DNA of 64,000 nt from an uncultured Flavobacteriaceae bacterium (GCA_947500435.1 CANMRV010000004.1:682001-746000), one strand, 5' to 3'; counted from the stretch's first letter, positions 8,870 through 18,206 are shown. Notes: generated by a model from the letters alone, not told the origin. A program made the numbers and translations.

Positions 8870-9979
8870 ATGAAGTCAAGATTTTTTATCCTAGCATTTA
8901 TTTGTTGTACACAATTCCATGCTCAAACGGATATTGAGGTCGAGGCGATTGTCTCAAAATACAGGAATAGTTATAAAGTACCAGCAATTGTAGCTTCGGT
9001 AATCAAATATGATACGATTTTCTATGGTACTTCAGGAGTCAAAAAAGTAGACTCGAACGATGAAATTCAGCTAGATAGCAAATTTCACTTAGGTTCCAAT
9101 ACAAAGGCTATTACTAGTATGGTGGCGGCTAAACTGGTTGATGATGGTATCCTAGATTGGGATATCAGGTTGTTGGATGCCGTTCCTGAATTAAAGAATA
9201 GAATAAATGATACCTACTTAAATATCACACTGGAGCAGTTGCTTTCACACCGAGCGATGATACATCCTTTTGAAGATGATAGTAGTAAGGAGTGGCGAAA
9301 AATGCCGGTTGAATCGATCAAGTCATCTCAAGACCAAAAAATGGCATTCGCCAAATACGCGCTCAATTTAAGTCCAGTGATAAACATAAAAACGAACCAT
9401 TTATATTCCAACGGAGGTTATATCATCGCAGGTTTGTTATTGGAACACCGAACGGGCAAAACTTGGGAACAGCTGGTTTCCGAGCTATTCGAGGATGTTG
9501 GAATCGGACATTATATAGGCTTCCCAAGTCAAAATGAAATTAATGATACTCACGGTCATGTAAAAAAAGGCAAAAGCTATAAATCCGTTGCTCCGGATAA
9601 GGAATATGCCACTGGAAAGTATTTTGGTCCCGCGGGCAACCTTTCGACCAGCATAACCGATTTTTCGAAGCTTATGCGCTTGCATTTAAGAGGATTAATG
9701 GGAGAAGACAATCTGCTAAAACCTGCAACGTATCAAACAATGCATTTCGGATTAGATAAATATTCCTTAGGATGGTACAATGGCAATATTGGCGAGACGG
9801 AGCAAAAGTTCAGCTATCATGGAGGAAGTCTAGGAACCTTTTCCTCAGCTGTAATCATAAGTGCCGATAGAAAAATAGCGATTGTAATTTTGGTCAATGC
9901 GGATAACAAAGATGTAGACCAACTTAAGAATGAACTTCGTGTCGAGCTCTGGGACAAATATGGCGAGCGGGACCAATAA
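8870..9979 (+). CDS. Secreted serine hydrolase, beta-lactamase/class C fold
   Basis: 369 residues with a signal peptide (about 1-19, FHAQ). The three catalytic motifs of the class C beta-lactamase/PBP4*/EstB family are present: SxxK in GSNTKAITS, Tyr-x-Asn in LYSNGGYI, and HxG in YHGGSLG. Family members include esterases and D-Ala-D-Ala or D-aminopeptidases, so the substrate is open. It lies 90 bp after the coupled operon on the same strand. It is one of four such hydrolases in the window. Confidence 0.9.
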   Translation: MKSRFFILAFICCTQFHAQTDIEVEAIVSKYRNSYKVPAIVASVIKYDTIFYGTSGVKKVDSNDEIQLDSKFHLGSNTKAITSMVAAKLVDDGILDWDIRLLDAVPELKNRINDTYLNITLEQLLSHRAMIHPFEDDSSKEWRKMPVESIKSSQDQKMAFAKYALNLSPVINIKTNHLYSNGGYIIAGLLLEHRTGKTWEQLVSELFEDVGIGHYIGFPSQNEINDTHGHVKKGKSYKSVAPDKEYATGKYFGPAGNLSTSITDFSKLMRLHLRGLMGEDNLLKPATYQTMHFGLDKYSLGWYNGNIGETEQKFSYHGGSLGTFSSAVIISADRKIAIVILVNADNKDVDQLKNELRVELWDKYGERDQ

Positions 9980-10039
9980 GAGTTTTATAGTAATCTACAT
10001 TTATTAGCGCAATAGTAAAACAAGAAAAACACCATAAAA

Positions 10040-10699
10040 ATGAAAACAAAATTAATAACGCTTTTGGGGATAGTGGCTTGGCACATTATACCTCTCAATG
10101 CCCAAATAGATTCAAAGCCTAACCAAGAATTAATTCAAAGACTGGAAGAAATCCATAATTCAGATCAGGAAAGCAGGGATGAACTGATGACCGTTTTAGA
10201 GCAAAAGGGTAAGGACTCAGATGAGTTCAGGGCAATGAACAAAAAAGTAAGTCAAATAGATTCAGTTAATACAATCGAAGTAACCCAAATATTGGATCAG
10301 AATGGCTGGTTAGGGGAAAGCACTATTGGAAAACAAGGTAATATCACCCTGTTTCTGGTTATCCAACATGCAAATTTGCAAATACAAAAGAAATACCTAC
10401 CTATGCTTGAAGAGGCGGTTAAGTCCGGCAACGCGAAACCGAGTTTTCTAGCCATGCTCCAAGATCGTATAGCGATGCTGGATGGAGAAAAACAGATTTA
10501 TGGTAGTCAATTGAACACAAACGAGGAAACAGATCAACTATATGTCCATCCCATCCTAGATTCCGAAAATGTAGATAAAAGAAGAGCGGAAGTAGGCTTG
10601 GGCAAATTATCCGATTACCTCGCTATGTTTGGCATTAAATGGGATATCGAGGAACATAGACGAAGGGTTATAGAATTTGAAAAAAACAATGATAAGTGA
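10040..10699 (+). CDS. Secreted DUF6624-like protein of unknown function
   Basis: 219 residues, signal peptide about 1-21 (LNAQ). Then comes a largely helical, charged domain with DQNGWLGESTIG, LFLVIQHANLQIQKKYLPML and VHPILDSENVDKRRAEVGL, a pattern I associate with DUF6624 proteins of Bacteroidota. No catalytic motif is apparent. It is 60 bp downstream of the serine hydrolase and may share its transcript. Confidence 0.7.
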   Translation: MKTKLITLLGIVAWHIIPLNAQIDSKPNQELIQRLEEIHNSDQESRDELMTVLEQKGKDSDEFRAMNKKVSQIDSVNTIEVTQILDQNGWLGESTIGKQGNITLFLVIQHANLQIQKKYLPMLEEAVKSGNAKPSFLAMLQDRIAMLDGEKQIYGSQLNTNEETDQLYVHPILDSENVDKRRAEVGLGKLSDYLAMFGIKWDIEEHRRRVIEFEKNNDK

Positions 10700-10856
10700 A
10701 CTTTAGATAAATGAAAATCACGAAGACTTTTTGCAACATATTAAAGATATACCTATTCATTAGACGTCTCAAATCGTATTTGAGACCATTAAATAAGAAT
10801 TTGAGCCTTTAAAGATTCATTAATATAGGAGCTTTGTCCTATTGAAAATATTAAAT

Positions 10857-12629
10857 ATGAAAACTAAATTACATACATTATTATTCGCATTTTTAAGCAT
10901 AGTTTGTTTTGCCCAAAAAGAAGTAACCTTTGAAGTTTCCGATATTCCTGCAGAAGGTTCACAATATATAGGTATACGAGGGAATACTACTCCTTTAAGT
11001 TGGGAGAAAACAATATTTCTTAACAAGAAAGACACAAACTACGCGAAAGTTTTAAAGTTCGATACAGGGATTGAAAGCATTGAATATAAGTTCGTTTTGG
11101 ACAATGGTAAGGATGTTCAATGGGAAGGTATTCAAAATCGTAACGAAAGTATAAGAACGGGGAATCATTTCTTTAAAAGTAAATGGAACCAAGAAAAGTT
11201 TATCGATCCGAGTACCTTACCGAAATTGCCGGTAAAAGACTTAATGGAAGATTTTGAAGTGATTCGCAATACAATACTAAAAGTGCATCCCGGATTGTAT
11301 CGATATAATGATACCGTAACGGTTAATAAAAACTTGGCTGTTCTGAAAAATAGTTTTCAAAAACCACTTACGTATGCCGAAACCTTTCTGGCAATGTCAA
11401 AGTTTATCGCAACTATTCAATGCGACCACACTTTGGTTTCAGCGTATAACCAAGAGGGGATTATTACATCTCTCATCCATCGGCAAAAAGATAAAGTCCC
11501 ATTTGCTTTTAAGTGGATAGACAATCGAATGATAATAACCCATAACGCTTCTGATTCCGATAAAATAAGGAAAGGTTCCGAAGTACTTTCAATGAATGGA
11601 ATACCAAGCTCCGATATTCTGGAAAAATTATTGCCATACATTACCGCTGACGGTGCGACAGTTCAAAACAAGATTACTAAGGCGCAAGTGGATGGATACC
11701 TCTTTCGATATAATGCGTTCGACGTTTTGTATCCCCTTTTATTTCCGCTTCAAAATAATGAAATCAATTTGGTAATTAAGAATCAGGACGAACAAAGTAC
11801 TTCTGAGCTTTCGTTAAAATCAGTAACAAGAAAAGAGCGAAATGAGCGACTTGTGAAACGGTATCAAGATTTTCCAAGTACACCCGAAGATTTATGGAAG
11901 TTTGAAATATTGGAAAATAATATAGGATATCTTAAAATCGGAAGCTTTGCCACAGACGATTTCAAGACCGATTGGAAATTTATGCTCAAGGATGCTTTCA
12001 AGGAGATGAAAAAAAAGAAAGTCGAAAACTTAGTATTGGACATCAGAGAGAACCAAGGAGGTTTGGATGATGCTTCCTACGAGTTGGAAAAGTATATCTA
12101 TCAAAAAAATGTTGTTACCGACGGCTTGGAAAGTCGGTCAAGGTTTTTGGAATTTCCTGAAGAAGTAAAACCTCACATTCAAACATGGGACTATTGGTTC
12201 TATAATCTAAAGGAAGATGAAAATTATAAAAAAGGGATATATTATGTCTTTCCAAGAAATAGAACCAAAAAGAGCATCAAACCCTCCAATACTACATTCA
12301 AAGGCAATATTTACATGTTGACCAGCGCCAATAATGTTTCTGGAGCCTTTTATTTAGCTAGGTTGTTTAAGAAAAGTAGAGGTGGTATATTAATTGGTCA
12401 GGAGACTGGAGGTAATCAAAATGGCATAAATGGTGGGGCAATTCTGTTTTTTAAACCACCTAATTCACGTATCAACATTAATTTACCGGTCATGGGTTCT
12501 TTTTCGACTGAGCCACTTTCTAATAGCGGTATCATCCCCGATGTTATTGTTGACGGAACAGTTGAAGACTTAATAAACAATATAGATTTAGAATTGGAAA
12601 AAGCGATTGAATTAATTAACAAAAATTGA
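10857..12629 (+). CDS. Secreted S41-family peptidase with N-terminal Ig-like domain
   Basis: 590 residues from the ATG at 10857, which gives a clean signal peptide ending VCFAQ. A TTG five codons earlier is less likely. Residues about 20-110 resemble a starch-binding/AMPK-type E-set domain. A tail-specific-protease domain follows, with VLDIRENQGG (about residue 395) and TSANNVSGA carrying the likely nucleophile Ser, then GQETGGNQ. No PDZ domain is obvious. S41 enzymes cut exported proteins near their C termini. The small lipoprotein gene overlaps its 3' end and recurs next to the other S41 gene at 35.5 kb. Confidence 0.85.
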   Translation: MKTKLHTLLFAFLSIVCFAQKEVTFEVSDIPAEGSQYIGIRGNTTPLSWEKTIFLNKKDTNYAKVLKFDTGIESIEYKFVLDNGKDVQWEGIQNRNESIRTGNHFFKSKWNQEKFIDPSTLPKLPVKDLMEDFEVIRNTILKVHPGLYRYNDTVTVNKNLAVLKNSFQKPLTYAETFLAMSKFIATIQCDHTLVSAYNQEGIITSLIHRQKDKVPFAFKWIDNRMIITHNASDSDKIRKGSEVLSMNGIPSSDILEKLLPYITADGATVQNKITKAQVDGYLFRYNAFDVLYPLLFPLQNNEINLVIKNQDEQSTSELSLKSVTRKERNERLVKRYQDFPSTPEDLWKFEILENNIGYLKIGSFATDDFKTDWKFMLKDAFKEMKKKKVENLVLDIRENQGGLDDASYELEKYIYQKNVVTDGLESRSRFLEFPEEVKPHIQTWDYWFYNLKEDENYKKGIYYVFPRNRTKKSIKPSNTTFKGNIYMLTSANNVSGAFYLARLFKKSRGGILIGQETGGNQNGINGGAILFFKPPNSRININLPVMGSFSTEPLSNSGIIPDVIVDGTVEDLINNIDLELEKAIELINKN

Positions 12630-12694
12630 AAAGTTCCAATCGCTGGATGTTCACATCTATAAATGAAAAAACCTTCAACGAATTGAATCAGAAA

Positions 12695-13195
12695 ATGAAT
12701 AGAATTTTTATAGCATTTAGTATCATCCTAATGGTTTCCTGCTATTCAGAAAAATCAGATTCAGATTTTAAGATTACTTACAAAAATGATAACGAAGGAA
12801 ATTCCATAATAGGGAGTAAAGAAGAGTTGATTAATCACGTTAGAGGGGGAGCTACAATAAAAATTGGATGGGGTTCTAAGGGAAAAACTCATAGTATCGA
12901 GCATTTATCCGAGCCCATCTGGATTGCTGTATTGGATGAATCAGAAGTAATTGCACATTTGGATGCTCAAGTACTTTCAAAAATAGATTGGGTTAGCTTA
13001 AGTGCAAATTATGCTGACAGCACATTGTTAAACCAGGAATGGAGAGTTGTAATTACCACTAAAGGGGAATTCGATGCAGTTTGGTACGACAGGAAAAATA
13101 ATGAAATATTAAAAAGAAGACCGCAGAATCATGTAATAACATGGTTTGTAAAAGACAGTAGCAAAGATAATAGTCCATTGTTTAAAACAAATTGA
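12695..13195 (+). CDS. Small lipoprotein, S41-associated family (copy 1)
   Basis: 166 residues from the ATG at 12695, chosen because it gives a lipoprotein signal (ILMVSC lipobox). A longer frame from 12626 overlaps the S41 stop. I do not recognise a named family. Blocks shared with the protein at 34932 are EELINHVRxG, IKxGWG and xHL. A block running from PIWIAVLDESEVIAHL to the VITTKGEFDAVWYDR region is shared with the fragment at 36947. It is probably translated together with the S41 protease upstream. Function unknown, perhaps a partner or inhibitor of that protease (inference). Confidence 0.7.
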   Translation: MNRIFIAFSIILMVSCYSEKSDSDFKITYKNDNEGNSIIGSKEELINHVRGGATIKIGWGSKGKTHSIEHLSEPIWIAVLDESEVIAHLDAQVLSKIDWVSLSANYADSTLLNQEWRVVITTKGEFDAVWYDRKNNEILKRRPQNHVITWFVKDSSKDNSPLFKTN

Positions 13196-13694
13196 AACCA
13201 AAATGCCTTGCTCCTTTTTACCGCCGCAATTCATATAAGGTTAATTTCTATCCAAACCAGTTTTAACACCACCCGAATTGGTCGTTCTAAACGATAATGA
13301 ATATCACATTCGTCGGTTTAAGAGAAGTAAATTTAAAATTGAAGGTTCCATAAAACCAACAGTTTTTAAGACTCCATAGATTTTCCAAACCGGTTTCATC
13401 AAACAGCCGTTTTCTATAAATGGAAACAACAATGAGTTTAGTTATATAACATGAGATTTCAGATTATAGCAAAATTAGCCCCCGATAAAGGCTATTTTTA
13501 AACTAGAAGGGCTTTTTAAGCTTCGGCGCAGCATTCTAAGAGTGGGTAATGGACGTGTAGGGTAATCAGTTTTATGAAGTGCCCGACCTGTAGAAGAGCG
13601 TAGTTAAAAATTTAGATTGCTGAATAGCTCGTTTGGCCCAATTTATCGATCTCAGGAGTGTGTTAAACTTGCCTGAATCATGTAAGGTTTCGAC
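13196..13694. other. Long intergenic region with a dispersed repeat
   Basis: No credible ORF between the lipoprotein and the small gene near 13.76 kb. It holds one copy of an imperfect 80-bp repeat (13341-13418) that recurs at 19741-19817. The rest has stops in all frames. Confidence 0.5.
13341..13418. repeat. Dispersed intergenic repeat, pair A copy 1
   Basis: About 78 bp matching 19741-19817 at roughly 80% by eye. The shared core is TTTTTAAGACTCCATAGATT (13363-13382), followed by a TTYYAAACCRG block and ending in an ARCRGCCGTT motif. It is intergenic in both places. The divergence suggests an old element rather than a recent duplication. Confidence 0.7.
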
Positions 13695-13702
13695 TATCTT
13701 TG
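13695..13702 (+). promoter_or_regulatory. Promoter of the small ORF at 13763
   Basis: TATCTTTG is a full match to the Bacteroidota TAnnTTTG -7 element. A TTG at 13669-13671 is a possible -33 with a slightly long 23-nt spacer. Transcription from here would begin near 13709 and give a leader of about 54 nt. Confidence 0.6.
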
Positions 13703-13762
13703 CGTCTTATAATATGGGTGTATATTGCGCCCATCACAACAAGTATTTATGAAAAGGATTAC

Positions 13763-13885
13763 ATGAAGCCTACAAAGAAAGTATCAGTAGAAAAAAGTAT
13801 TAGTATTGAAAGGTCATTAACACGTCATGAGAGTTGGAAAAACCATCGAAGACATATGGGTTTAAAGCTGATAAAGTTTTCTTAA
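13763..13885 (+). CDS. Small basic protein, 40 residues
   Basis: ATG at 13763 opens 40 codons encoding a Lys/Arg/His-rich peptide (MKPTKKVSVEKSISIERSLT at its start, NHRRHMG near its end). A longer frame from 13700 starts inside the promoter and is rejected. The ORF is exactly bracketed by a strong -7 box and a strong intrinsic terminator, so a short transcript is very likely. It may be a small protein gene or an sRNA. Family not recognised. Confidence 0.55.
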   Translation: MKPTKKVSVEKSISIERSLTRHESWKNHRRHMGLKLIKFS

Positions 13886-13903
13886 GAATCAAGAATATTT
13901 AAA

Positions 13904-13932
13904 AGAGGGCTTTCGCCCTCTTTTTTGTTTTT
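13904..13932 (+). terminator. Intrinsic terminator after the small ORF
   Basis: A 7-bp stem (AGAGGGC / GCCCTCT) with a TTTC tetraloop is followed by a T-rich run (TTTTTTGTTTTT). It lies 18 bp after the stop at 13885. Confidence 0.9.
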
Positions 13933-14138
13933 ATACCTGAAATTAGGGTTTTCCTTTTGATTCGCTTTTGATCGTCGTACAAATCATCTTGAATTTTTCA
14001 TTCGGTTAATTGAACTTGAAGTATAAACAGGAATAAGGATAGAATCACCACTGTACATGAACATGGAATTGTTATGCATCACTACCTCAGCGGCATCATT
14101 TTTCATAGGTTGTAATAAAATTAATAATCTCTCCACTT

Positions 14139-14258
14139 TTATTCCGGCCTATTCTTTTTTGCATCGCGCTTTGCCCTTTTAGCTGCCTTTTTTTCTTTGG
14201 CTGTGCTAGAGGCTTCTGTTTTTCCTGATTTTTGTTTTCCTTCCTTTTCTTTAGACAT
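14139..14258 (-). CDS. Putative Lys/Ala-rich 39-residue peptide
   Basis: ATG at 14258 opens 39 codons ending at TAA (14139-14141). The product is highly basic and of low complexity (repeated KE, KK, AAKRAKRDAKK), with no hydrophobic stretch. It lies 30 bp downstream of the PNT-type dehydrogenase on the same strand, so it could be the last gene of that transcript. A peptide of this composition could bind nucleic acid. Existence is uncertain because AAA/GAA-rich frames can occur by chance. Confidence 0.4.
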   Translation of the reverse strand: MSKEKEGKQKSGKTEASSTAKEKKAAKRAKRDAKKNRPE

Positions 14259-14288
14259 TGTGTATGTTTTTAGTTTAAATAGTTATAA

Positions 14289-15434
14289 TTAAATGACTAC
14301 TTCATGCGGATATTCCTTGTTGCGATTTTGAAAACTTAGAATGGTGTCTTTTACGATGATACCTCTATCGATATTTATAGCATTTTTAATGGTTTTATTT
14401 TCATTCCAACTCTCTCGACCGGATATCACGGATGGCAGATGCACTATTAATGCAGCAGAAATAGATCTGGAAGCGCTTTCCCAAAAATAGCTTGGCGTAT
14501 GGTCTACCGCATAGTAATCAATTTTGTCAATGGCTATGATCGGGTTTTTAAAAGTGGTAGGTTTTGCAAAATAAAACCCCATACCTTCATCACAGCTCAC
14601 ATCTACAATTAAAGTACCAGGTTTAAGCATTGATTTTTCATCCACCGTTACATAATCAATTGGATTGTCGGTATCCTGATACGTTCCATTGATTATTATT
14701 TCAGATTCATGTATTAGATCCAATAAAGGCCGCTCCAACCCATCATGTTCAATAATAATCAGTCGAGGCTCGTTCTCGTTTCCTTTTCTAATTCTAGTAT
14801 AATGCACATCTAAGACTTCCTCTCTAACCTCATGGTCTGGTCTTTGAATACAAATAGTGATATCTCTAAAACCGTGTGCTTTTAACGCGTAAATAGCGCC
14901 TCTACTTACGGCGCCAAAACTAAAGATGATGGCCTTTCTTTGGTTTCCATAATGACCATCTATTCCTTTTAATTGGAGTGCGTGTATCACGGCACAATAA
15001 CCGGCCATTTCATTATTCTTATAAAAAGTATGTCTTCCTATTTGACCTGTTGGAGTCCACACATACATATCTTCAAAAGCAATTAAGGTCAGTCTTCTAT
15101 CTATAGCTGTTTGTGTGATCTCCATTTGTTGCGCGCAATGAGGATAACCCCAAATTGTGCCATCTTCTTTTAAAGCTTCTAAATCTGATAAAATAGGTTT
15201 GGCGATAATGACAGAACCAATGTCGGATAAAATTTCACCACGAGTAGCCATTCCACCTGTTAAGTCCCCAATTTCTTTATCTGAGATATTGAATGGTGCT
15301 CCATACCCTTTCTCAAAAACAAGTTGTCTGCGAATGTGTTCTGGAAGTCTTTTTAAATGTTCTGGATGAATGGGTACCCGCCTTTCATCTTCTTTTTTTG
15401 AAGTTCCGATAACACCCATTTTTAAAAGACCCAT
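14289..15434 (-). CDS. Alanine dehydrogenase/PNT-type enzyme, N5-(carboxyethyl)ornithine synthase-like
   Basis: 381 residues. The N-terminal AlaDh/PNT domain (about 6-135) contains ERRVPIHPEHLKRLP and EKGYGAPF. The Rossmann domain follows with IIFSFGAVSRGAIYALKAHGF (NAD(P)-binding GxGxxG variant) and LIVDVSCDEGMGFYF. The pattern fits proteins called N5-(carboxyethyl)ornithine synthase or saccharopine-dehydrogenase-like, which reductively join pyruvate or another keto acid to an amino acid. I cannot fix the substrate. It is cytoplasmic, stands alone, and only the small basic ORF lies downstream. Confidence 0.75.
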   Translation of the reverse strand: MGLLKMGVIGTSKKEDERRVPIHPEHLKRLPEHIRRQLVFEKGYGAPFNISDKEIGDLTGGMATRGEILSDIGSVIIAKPILSDLEALKEDGTIWGYPHCAQQMEITQTAIDRRLTLIAFEDMYVWTPTGQIGRHTFYKNNEMAGYCAVIHALQLKGIDGHYGNQRKAIIFSFGAVSRGAIYALKAHGFRDITICIQRPDHEVREEVLDVHYTRIRKGNENEPRLIIIEHDGLERPLLDLIHESEIIINGTYQDTDNPIDYVTVDEKSMLKPGTLIVDVSCDEGMGFYFAKPTTFKNPIIAIDKIDYYAVDHTPSYFWESASRSISAALIVHLPSVISGRESWNENKTIKNAINIDRGIIVKDTILSFQNRNKEYPHEVVI

Positions 15435-15996
15435 ATTTTTTAGACTGAAACGAATTGCTGAGTAATGAAATTAGCAAAGCGTAAGATTAAAATCGTTATT
15501 TGATAGTTACTTGCCAGCAATCGGGCATTAATCTGACTACTAGGGTTTTATAATTAAAAGAAGGACTTAAAAAAACAGAGCCTTAAGAATTCGCTGAAGT
15601 AGTGCGAAGGGATAAATGAATAATCAAAGGTTAAAGATACTTCTTAAAAATCCATTATCGGGATAATACCAAACCAATACCAATAATTTTTTTAAACTGA
15701 ATACATAGGTGTTATGATTGTAAAAGGAGATTGTAGGTTAAAACGTCCGATTAACTTCCATAAAGCTAATTCTAGCTCTTAAAATTAGTCAGGTATAGTT
15801 ATGATTGAGAAATCTTAGCGCATTTCTAAGCGTTTCATAAAATAAACGAATTCTGAGACTTTTGCAATTCCTTCCAATCAATTACATAAATCGGCCGTTT
15901 TCAAGAACTAAGTTTTACTTTAAAAACGTAAGTATATAAAATGAAAATAAATAGAAATTAGTAACTTAAGGCTGCTTTTCATTAATCTGGATTAAA
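15435..15996. other. Intergenic region between divergent genes
   Basis: About 560 bp separate the dehydrogenase start and the Crp-like regulator start. It contains a TCGGCCGTTT block (15891-15900) like those in other intergenic spaces. I see no ORF or strong hairpin. Promoters for both flanking genes should lie here but none is clear. Confidence 0.4.
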
Positions 15997-16563
15997 ATGT
16001 CATTCATAGAATTCTATAACTCGGCATTAAACACTTCTATTATTTCTTATGATGACCTGCCCTATCCTGTCAGAAAGGTTCACTTTAAAAAAGGTTCGAT
16101 TATAACTGACTATGAACAAATAGAAGGTGCTGTATACTATTTAAATTCTGGTATTGTTGAGATGACAGTTCAAAGTTATGTTTCCGAAAAAATGATAGAT
16201 TTTTTCTTCGAAAAGCAGATGTTCGCCGCACTTACTTCATTTTTGACCCAAAGCCCTTCTGATGTTCAAATGACAGCTCTGACGGATTGCGAAGCCGAAA
16301 TGATTTCCTTTGAAGACTTAAAGAACGCCTATTCAACTTCCATAGATGCCAATAGACTCGGAAGAATGGTCTTAGAGCAGGCTTATCTAACTAAGGCGAA
16401 ACGCGAAAAAGATTTTCTGTCCAAAACGGCGGAAGAACGTTATGCCGAAATGTTCCGCACACATGCCCAATATATTTCAAACATTCCAGTAAACAAAATT
16501 GCCAAATACCTCGGTATACACCCTGAAAGTCTTAGTCGAATACGTAACAAAATGAATTCCTAA
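15997..16563 (+). CDS. Crp/Fnr-family regulator
   Basis: 188 residues. A cyclic-nucleotide-binding beta-roll (about 25-115) contains GSIITDYEQIEGAVYYLNSG. It is followed by a dimer helix and a C-terminal helix-turn-helix (about 165-185, NKIAKYLGIHPESLSRIRNK). Flavobacterial members of this type usually lack the canonical cAMP-contact residues and have unknown ligands. The hydroxylase gene lies 76 bp downstream with its own -7 element and may be its target (inference). Confidence 0.9.
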   Translation: MSFIEFYNSALNTSIISYDDLPYPVRKVHFKKGSIITDYEQIEGAVYYLNSGIVEMTVQSYVSEKMIDFFFEKQMFAALTSFLTQSPSDVQMTALTDCEAEMISFEDLKNAYSTSIDANRLGRMVLEQAYLTKAKREKDFLSKTAEERYAEMFRTHAQYISNIPVNKIAKYLGIHPESLSRIRNKMNS

Positions 16564-16606
16564 CATAGGTCAAGTCTAGTTTTTAGTTTAGGTTTTTTAT
16601 CGCCCT

Positions 16607-16614
16607 TAGTTTTG
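16607..16614 (+). promoter_or_regulatory. -7 element before the hydroxylase gene
   Basis: TAGTTTTG fits TAnnTTTG and lies 25 bp before the ATG at 16640. No clear -33 TTG at standard spacing. Confidence 0.45.
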
Positions 16615-16639
16615 CGATCTAAAATTTAAATTAAAAGTT

Positions 16640-17434
16640 ATGGAACATTTTATTTCACAATTACCTACTCCCTTCGACTTAATTTTCAATCCGATATCCT
16701 ATATCGTTTTTACAATTTATGGGGGGTTAATGCTTTGGGAAGCTATTTTTCCTGCAAGGAAGTTACCTCAAGTAAAATTTTGGAAACTAAAGGGGATACT
16801 GTCCTTCTTTCTTTTCTTTTTTCTTTCCTCATATCTCCCCATAATATGGGACGGATACTTAACCGAATACCAAATCTTTGATTTGACCAGTTTAGGGACG
16901 ATTGGTGGTGGTATTGTAGGGGTATTTATTTATGAACTTGGAGAATACGTTTGGCACAGAACCATGCACAGCAGTAATTTCCTATGGAGGGTATCCCATC
17001 AAATGCATCATAGCGCTGAACGCTTGGACAGCTTTGGCGCCTACTACTTCAGTCCTGTCGACATGATTGGCTGGACAGCACTTGGCAGCATCACCCTAGT
17101 AGTTGTTGCCGGGTTTACACCAGAGGCAACCACGATTATCATTTTAGCTACCAACTTCTTATCCATCTTCCAGCATAGTAATATCAGAACACCGCGATGG
17201 ATTGGTTACCTGATCCAGCGCCCTGAATCACACAATGTGCACCATGCAAAAGGAGTGCATGCCTTTAACTATGCCGGGATCAGTCTGTTCGATATCGTTT
17301 TTGGCACATTTAAAAATCCAAAAGGGTATGAACATGAAATAGGTTTTTATCAAGGAGCATCGGGCAAAGTGAAGGAGATGTTGTTGTTCAAGGATATTTC
17401 AAAAGAAGAAAATGAAACATTCGGGGAAATTTGA
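16640..17434 (+). CDS. Sterol desaturase/fatty acid hydroxylase superfamily protein
   Basis: 264 residues, integral membrane, with at least four hydrophobic segments. The eight-histidine di-iron signature is visible: HRTMH (HxxxH), HQMHH (HxxHH) and HNVHH (HxxHH). Family members hydroxylate or desaturate lipids, sterols or carotenoids using O2. Bacteroidota copies are often assigned to lipid or alkylglycerol chemistry without proof. Monocistronic in appearance, directly after the Crp-like regulator. Confidence 0.9.
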   Translation: MEHFISQLPTPFDLIFNPISYIVFTIYGGLMLWEAIFPARKLPQVKFWKLKGILSFFLFFFLSSYLPIIWDGYLTEYQIFDLTSLGTIGGGIVGVFIYELGEYVWHRTMHSSNFLWRVSHQMHHSAERLDSFGAYYFSPVDMIGWTALGSITLVVVAGFTPEATTIIILATNFLSIFQHSNIRTPRWIGYLIQRPESHNVHHAKGVHAFNYAGISLFDIVFGTFKNPKGYEHEIGFYQGASGKVKEMLLFKDISKEENETFGEI

Positions 17435-17573
17435 CAAAATACCGATTCTTTTTGCGGATTGGTAGTTATGACCTAGGTATATCTAGTGGTATGGCTTCTT
17501 TACAACTAGATCAAATTATACGGAGCAATTAATTAAAAGTAACAATCTAATAGTAACATTTAAATCATTTATC

Positions 17574-18128
17574 ATGAAAATTATCAAAAACATTTTTTTA
17601 GCAAGTATCGTAGTATTATTTGTTGCCTGTGATGGCGACGACTATGTAAACGACGGCCCGAAGTACGAAAAAATCCAACTGAAATTGCTCGGTAAGGGAG
17701 TCTCGGAAGGAGTGCCTACCACGGTCAAAGACCCTATTAATGGAGAGAACCTCGAAGTCGCCTGTTTTACCATGGAGATGTTCGATGCCAATACCGGGGA
17801 ACTGGTCGGAACCTTAGTCGATTGTGAACTCGAAACAACGGAGCTCGAGAACGGCAACATTCTGTCAAGGGTATTGACCACTTTCAATCTTGAAGGAAGG
17901 GGAAGTATCACCGCCGAAAGCCAAGTGTTGCAAGAACCACTTAAGGAAGAAGGTTTGTTCTCTACCAAATTCGATCCCGAACAAAATAATGTAGTAGCGA
18001 CCACTGGGGAATTCGAAGGTAGGGCAGGTAAGGCATCCTTGGATGGTGAAGTAGATCTTTCAGGCTTTTTCGATCAGGGTGTGGTCACCTTTAATTGTAC
18101 GTTTACCATTGATTTGGAATCGTATTAA
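17574..18128 (+). CDS. Putative lipoprotein of unknown function
   Basis: 184 residues. A signal sequence ends at a lipobox (LFVACDGD), so Cys19 is the predicted lipidation site, followed by Asp residues. The mature part is acidic and beta-rich with no motif I recognise. It is followed after 37 bp by a strong terminator, so it is probably transcribed alone. The DNA is noticeably more GC-rich than neighbouring genes, with GAA/CTC/GTC-rich codons, which may reflect high expression or a different origin. Confidence 0.75.
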   Translation: MKIIKNIFLASIVVLFVACDGDDYVNDGPKYEKIQLKLLGKGVSEGVPTTVKDPINGENLEVACFTMEMFDANTGELVGTLVDCELETTELENGNILSRVLTTFNLEGRGSITAESQVLQEPLKEEGLFSTKFDPEQNNVVATTGEFEGRAGKASLDGEVDLSGFFDQGVVTFNCTFTIDLESY

Positions 18129-18165
18129 ATAGTTGCTCAAATAGTAGTGTTTCTAGGTTAGTGCC

Positions 18166-18206
18166 GGTGCCCATTACTTCTTTTAAAGTATGTGGGCACC
18201 TTTTTC
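18166..18206 (+). terminator. Strong intrinsic terminator after the 17574 lipoprotein gene
   Basis: An 8-bp GC-rich stem (GGTGCCCA 18166-18173 with TGGGCACC 18193-18200) plus an inner TACTT/AAGTA helix is followed by five Ts. Confidence 0.9.
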
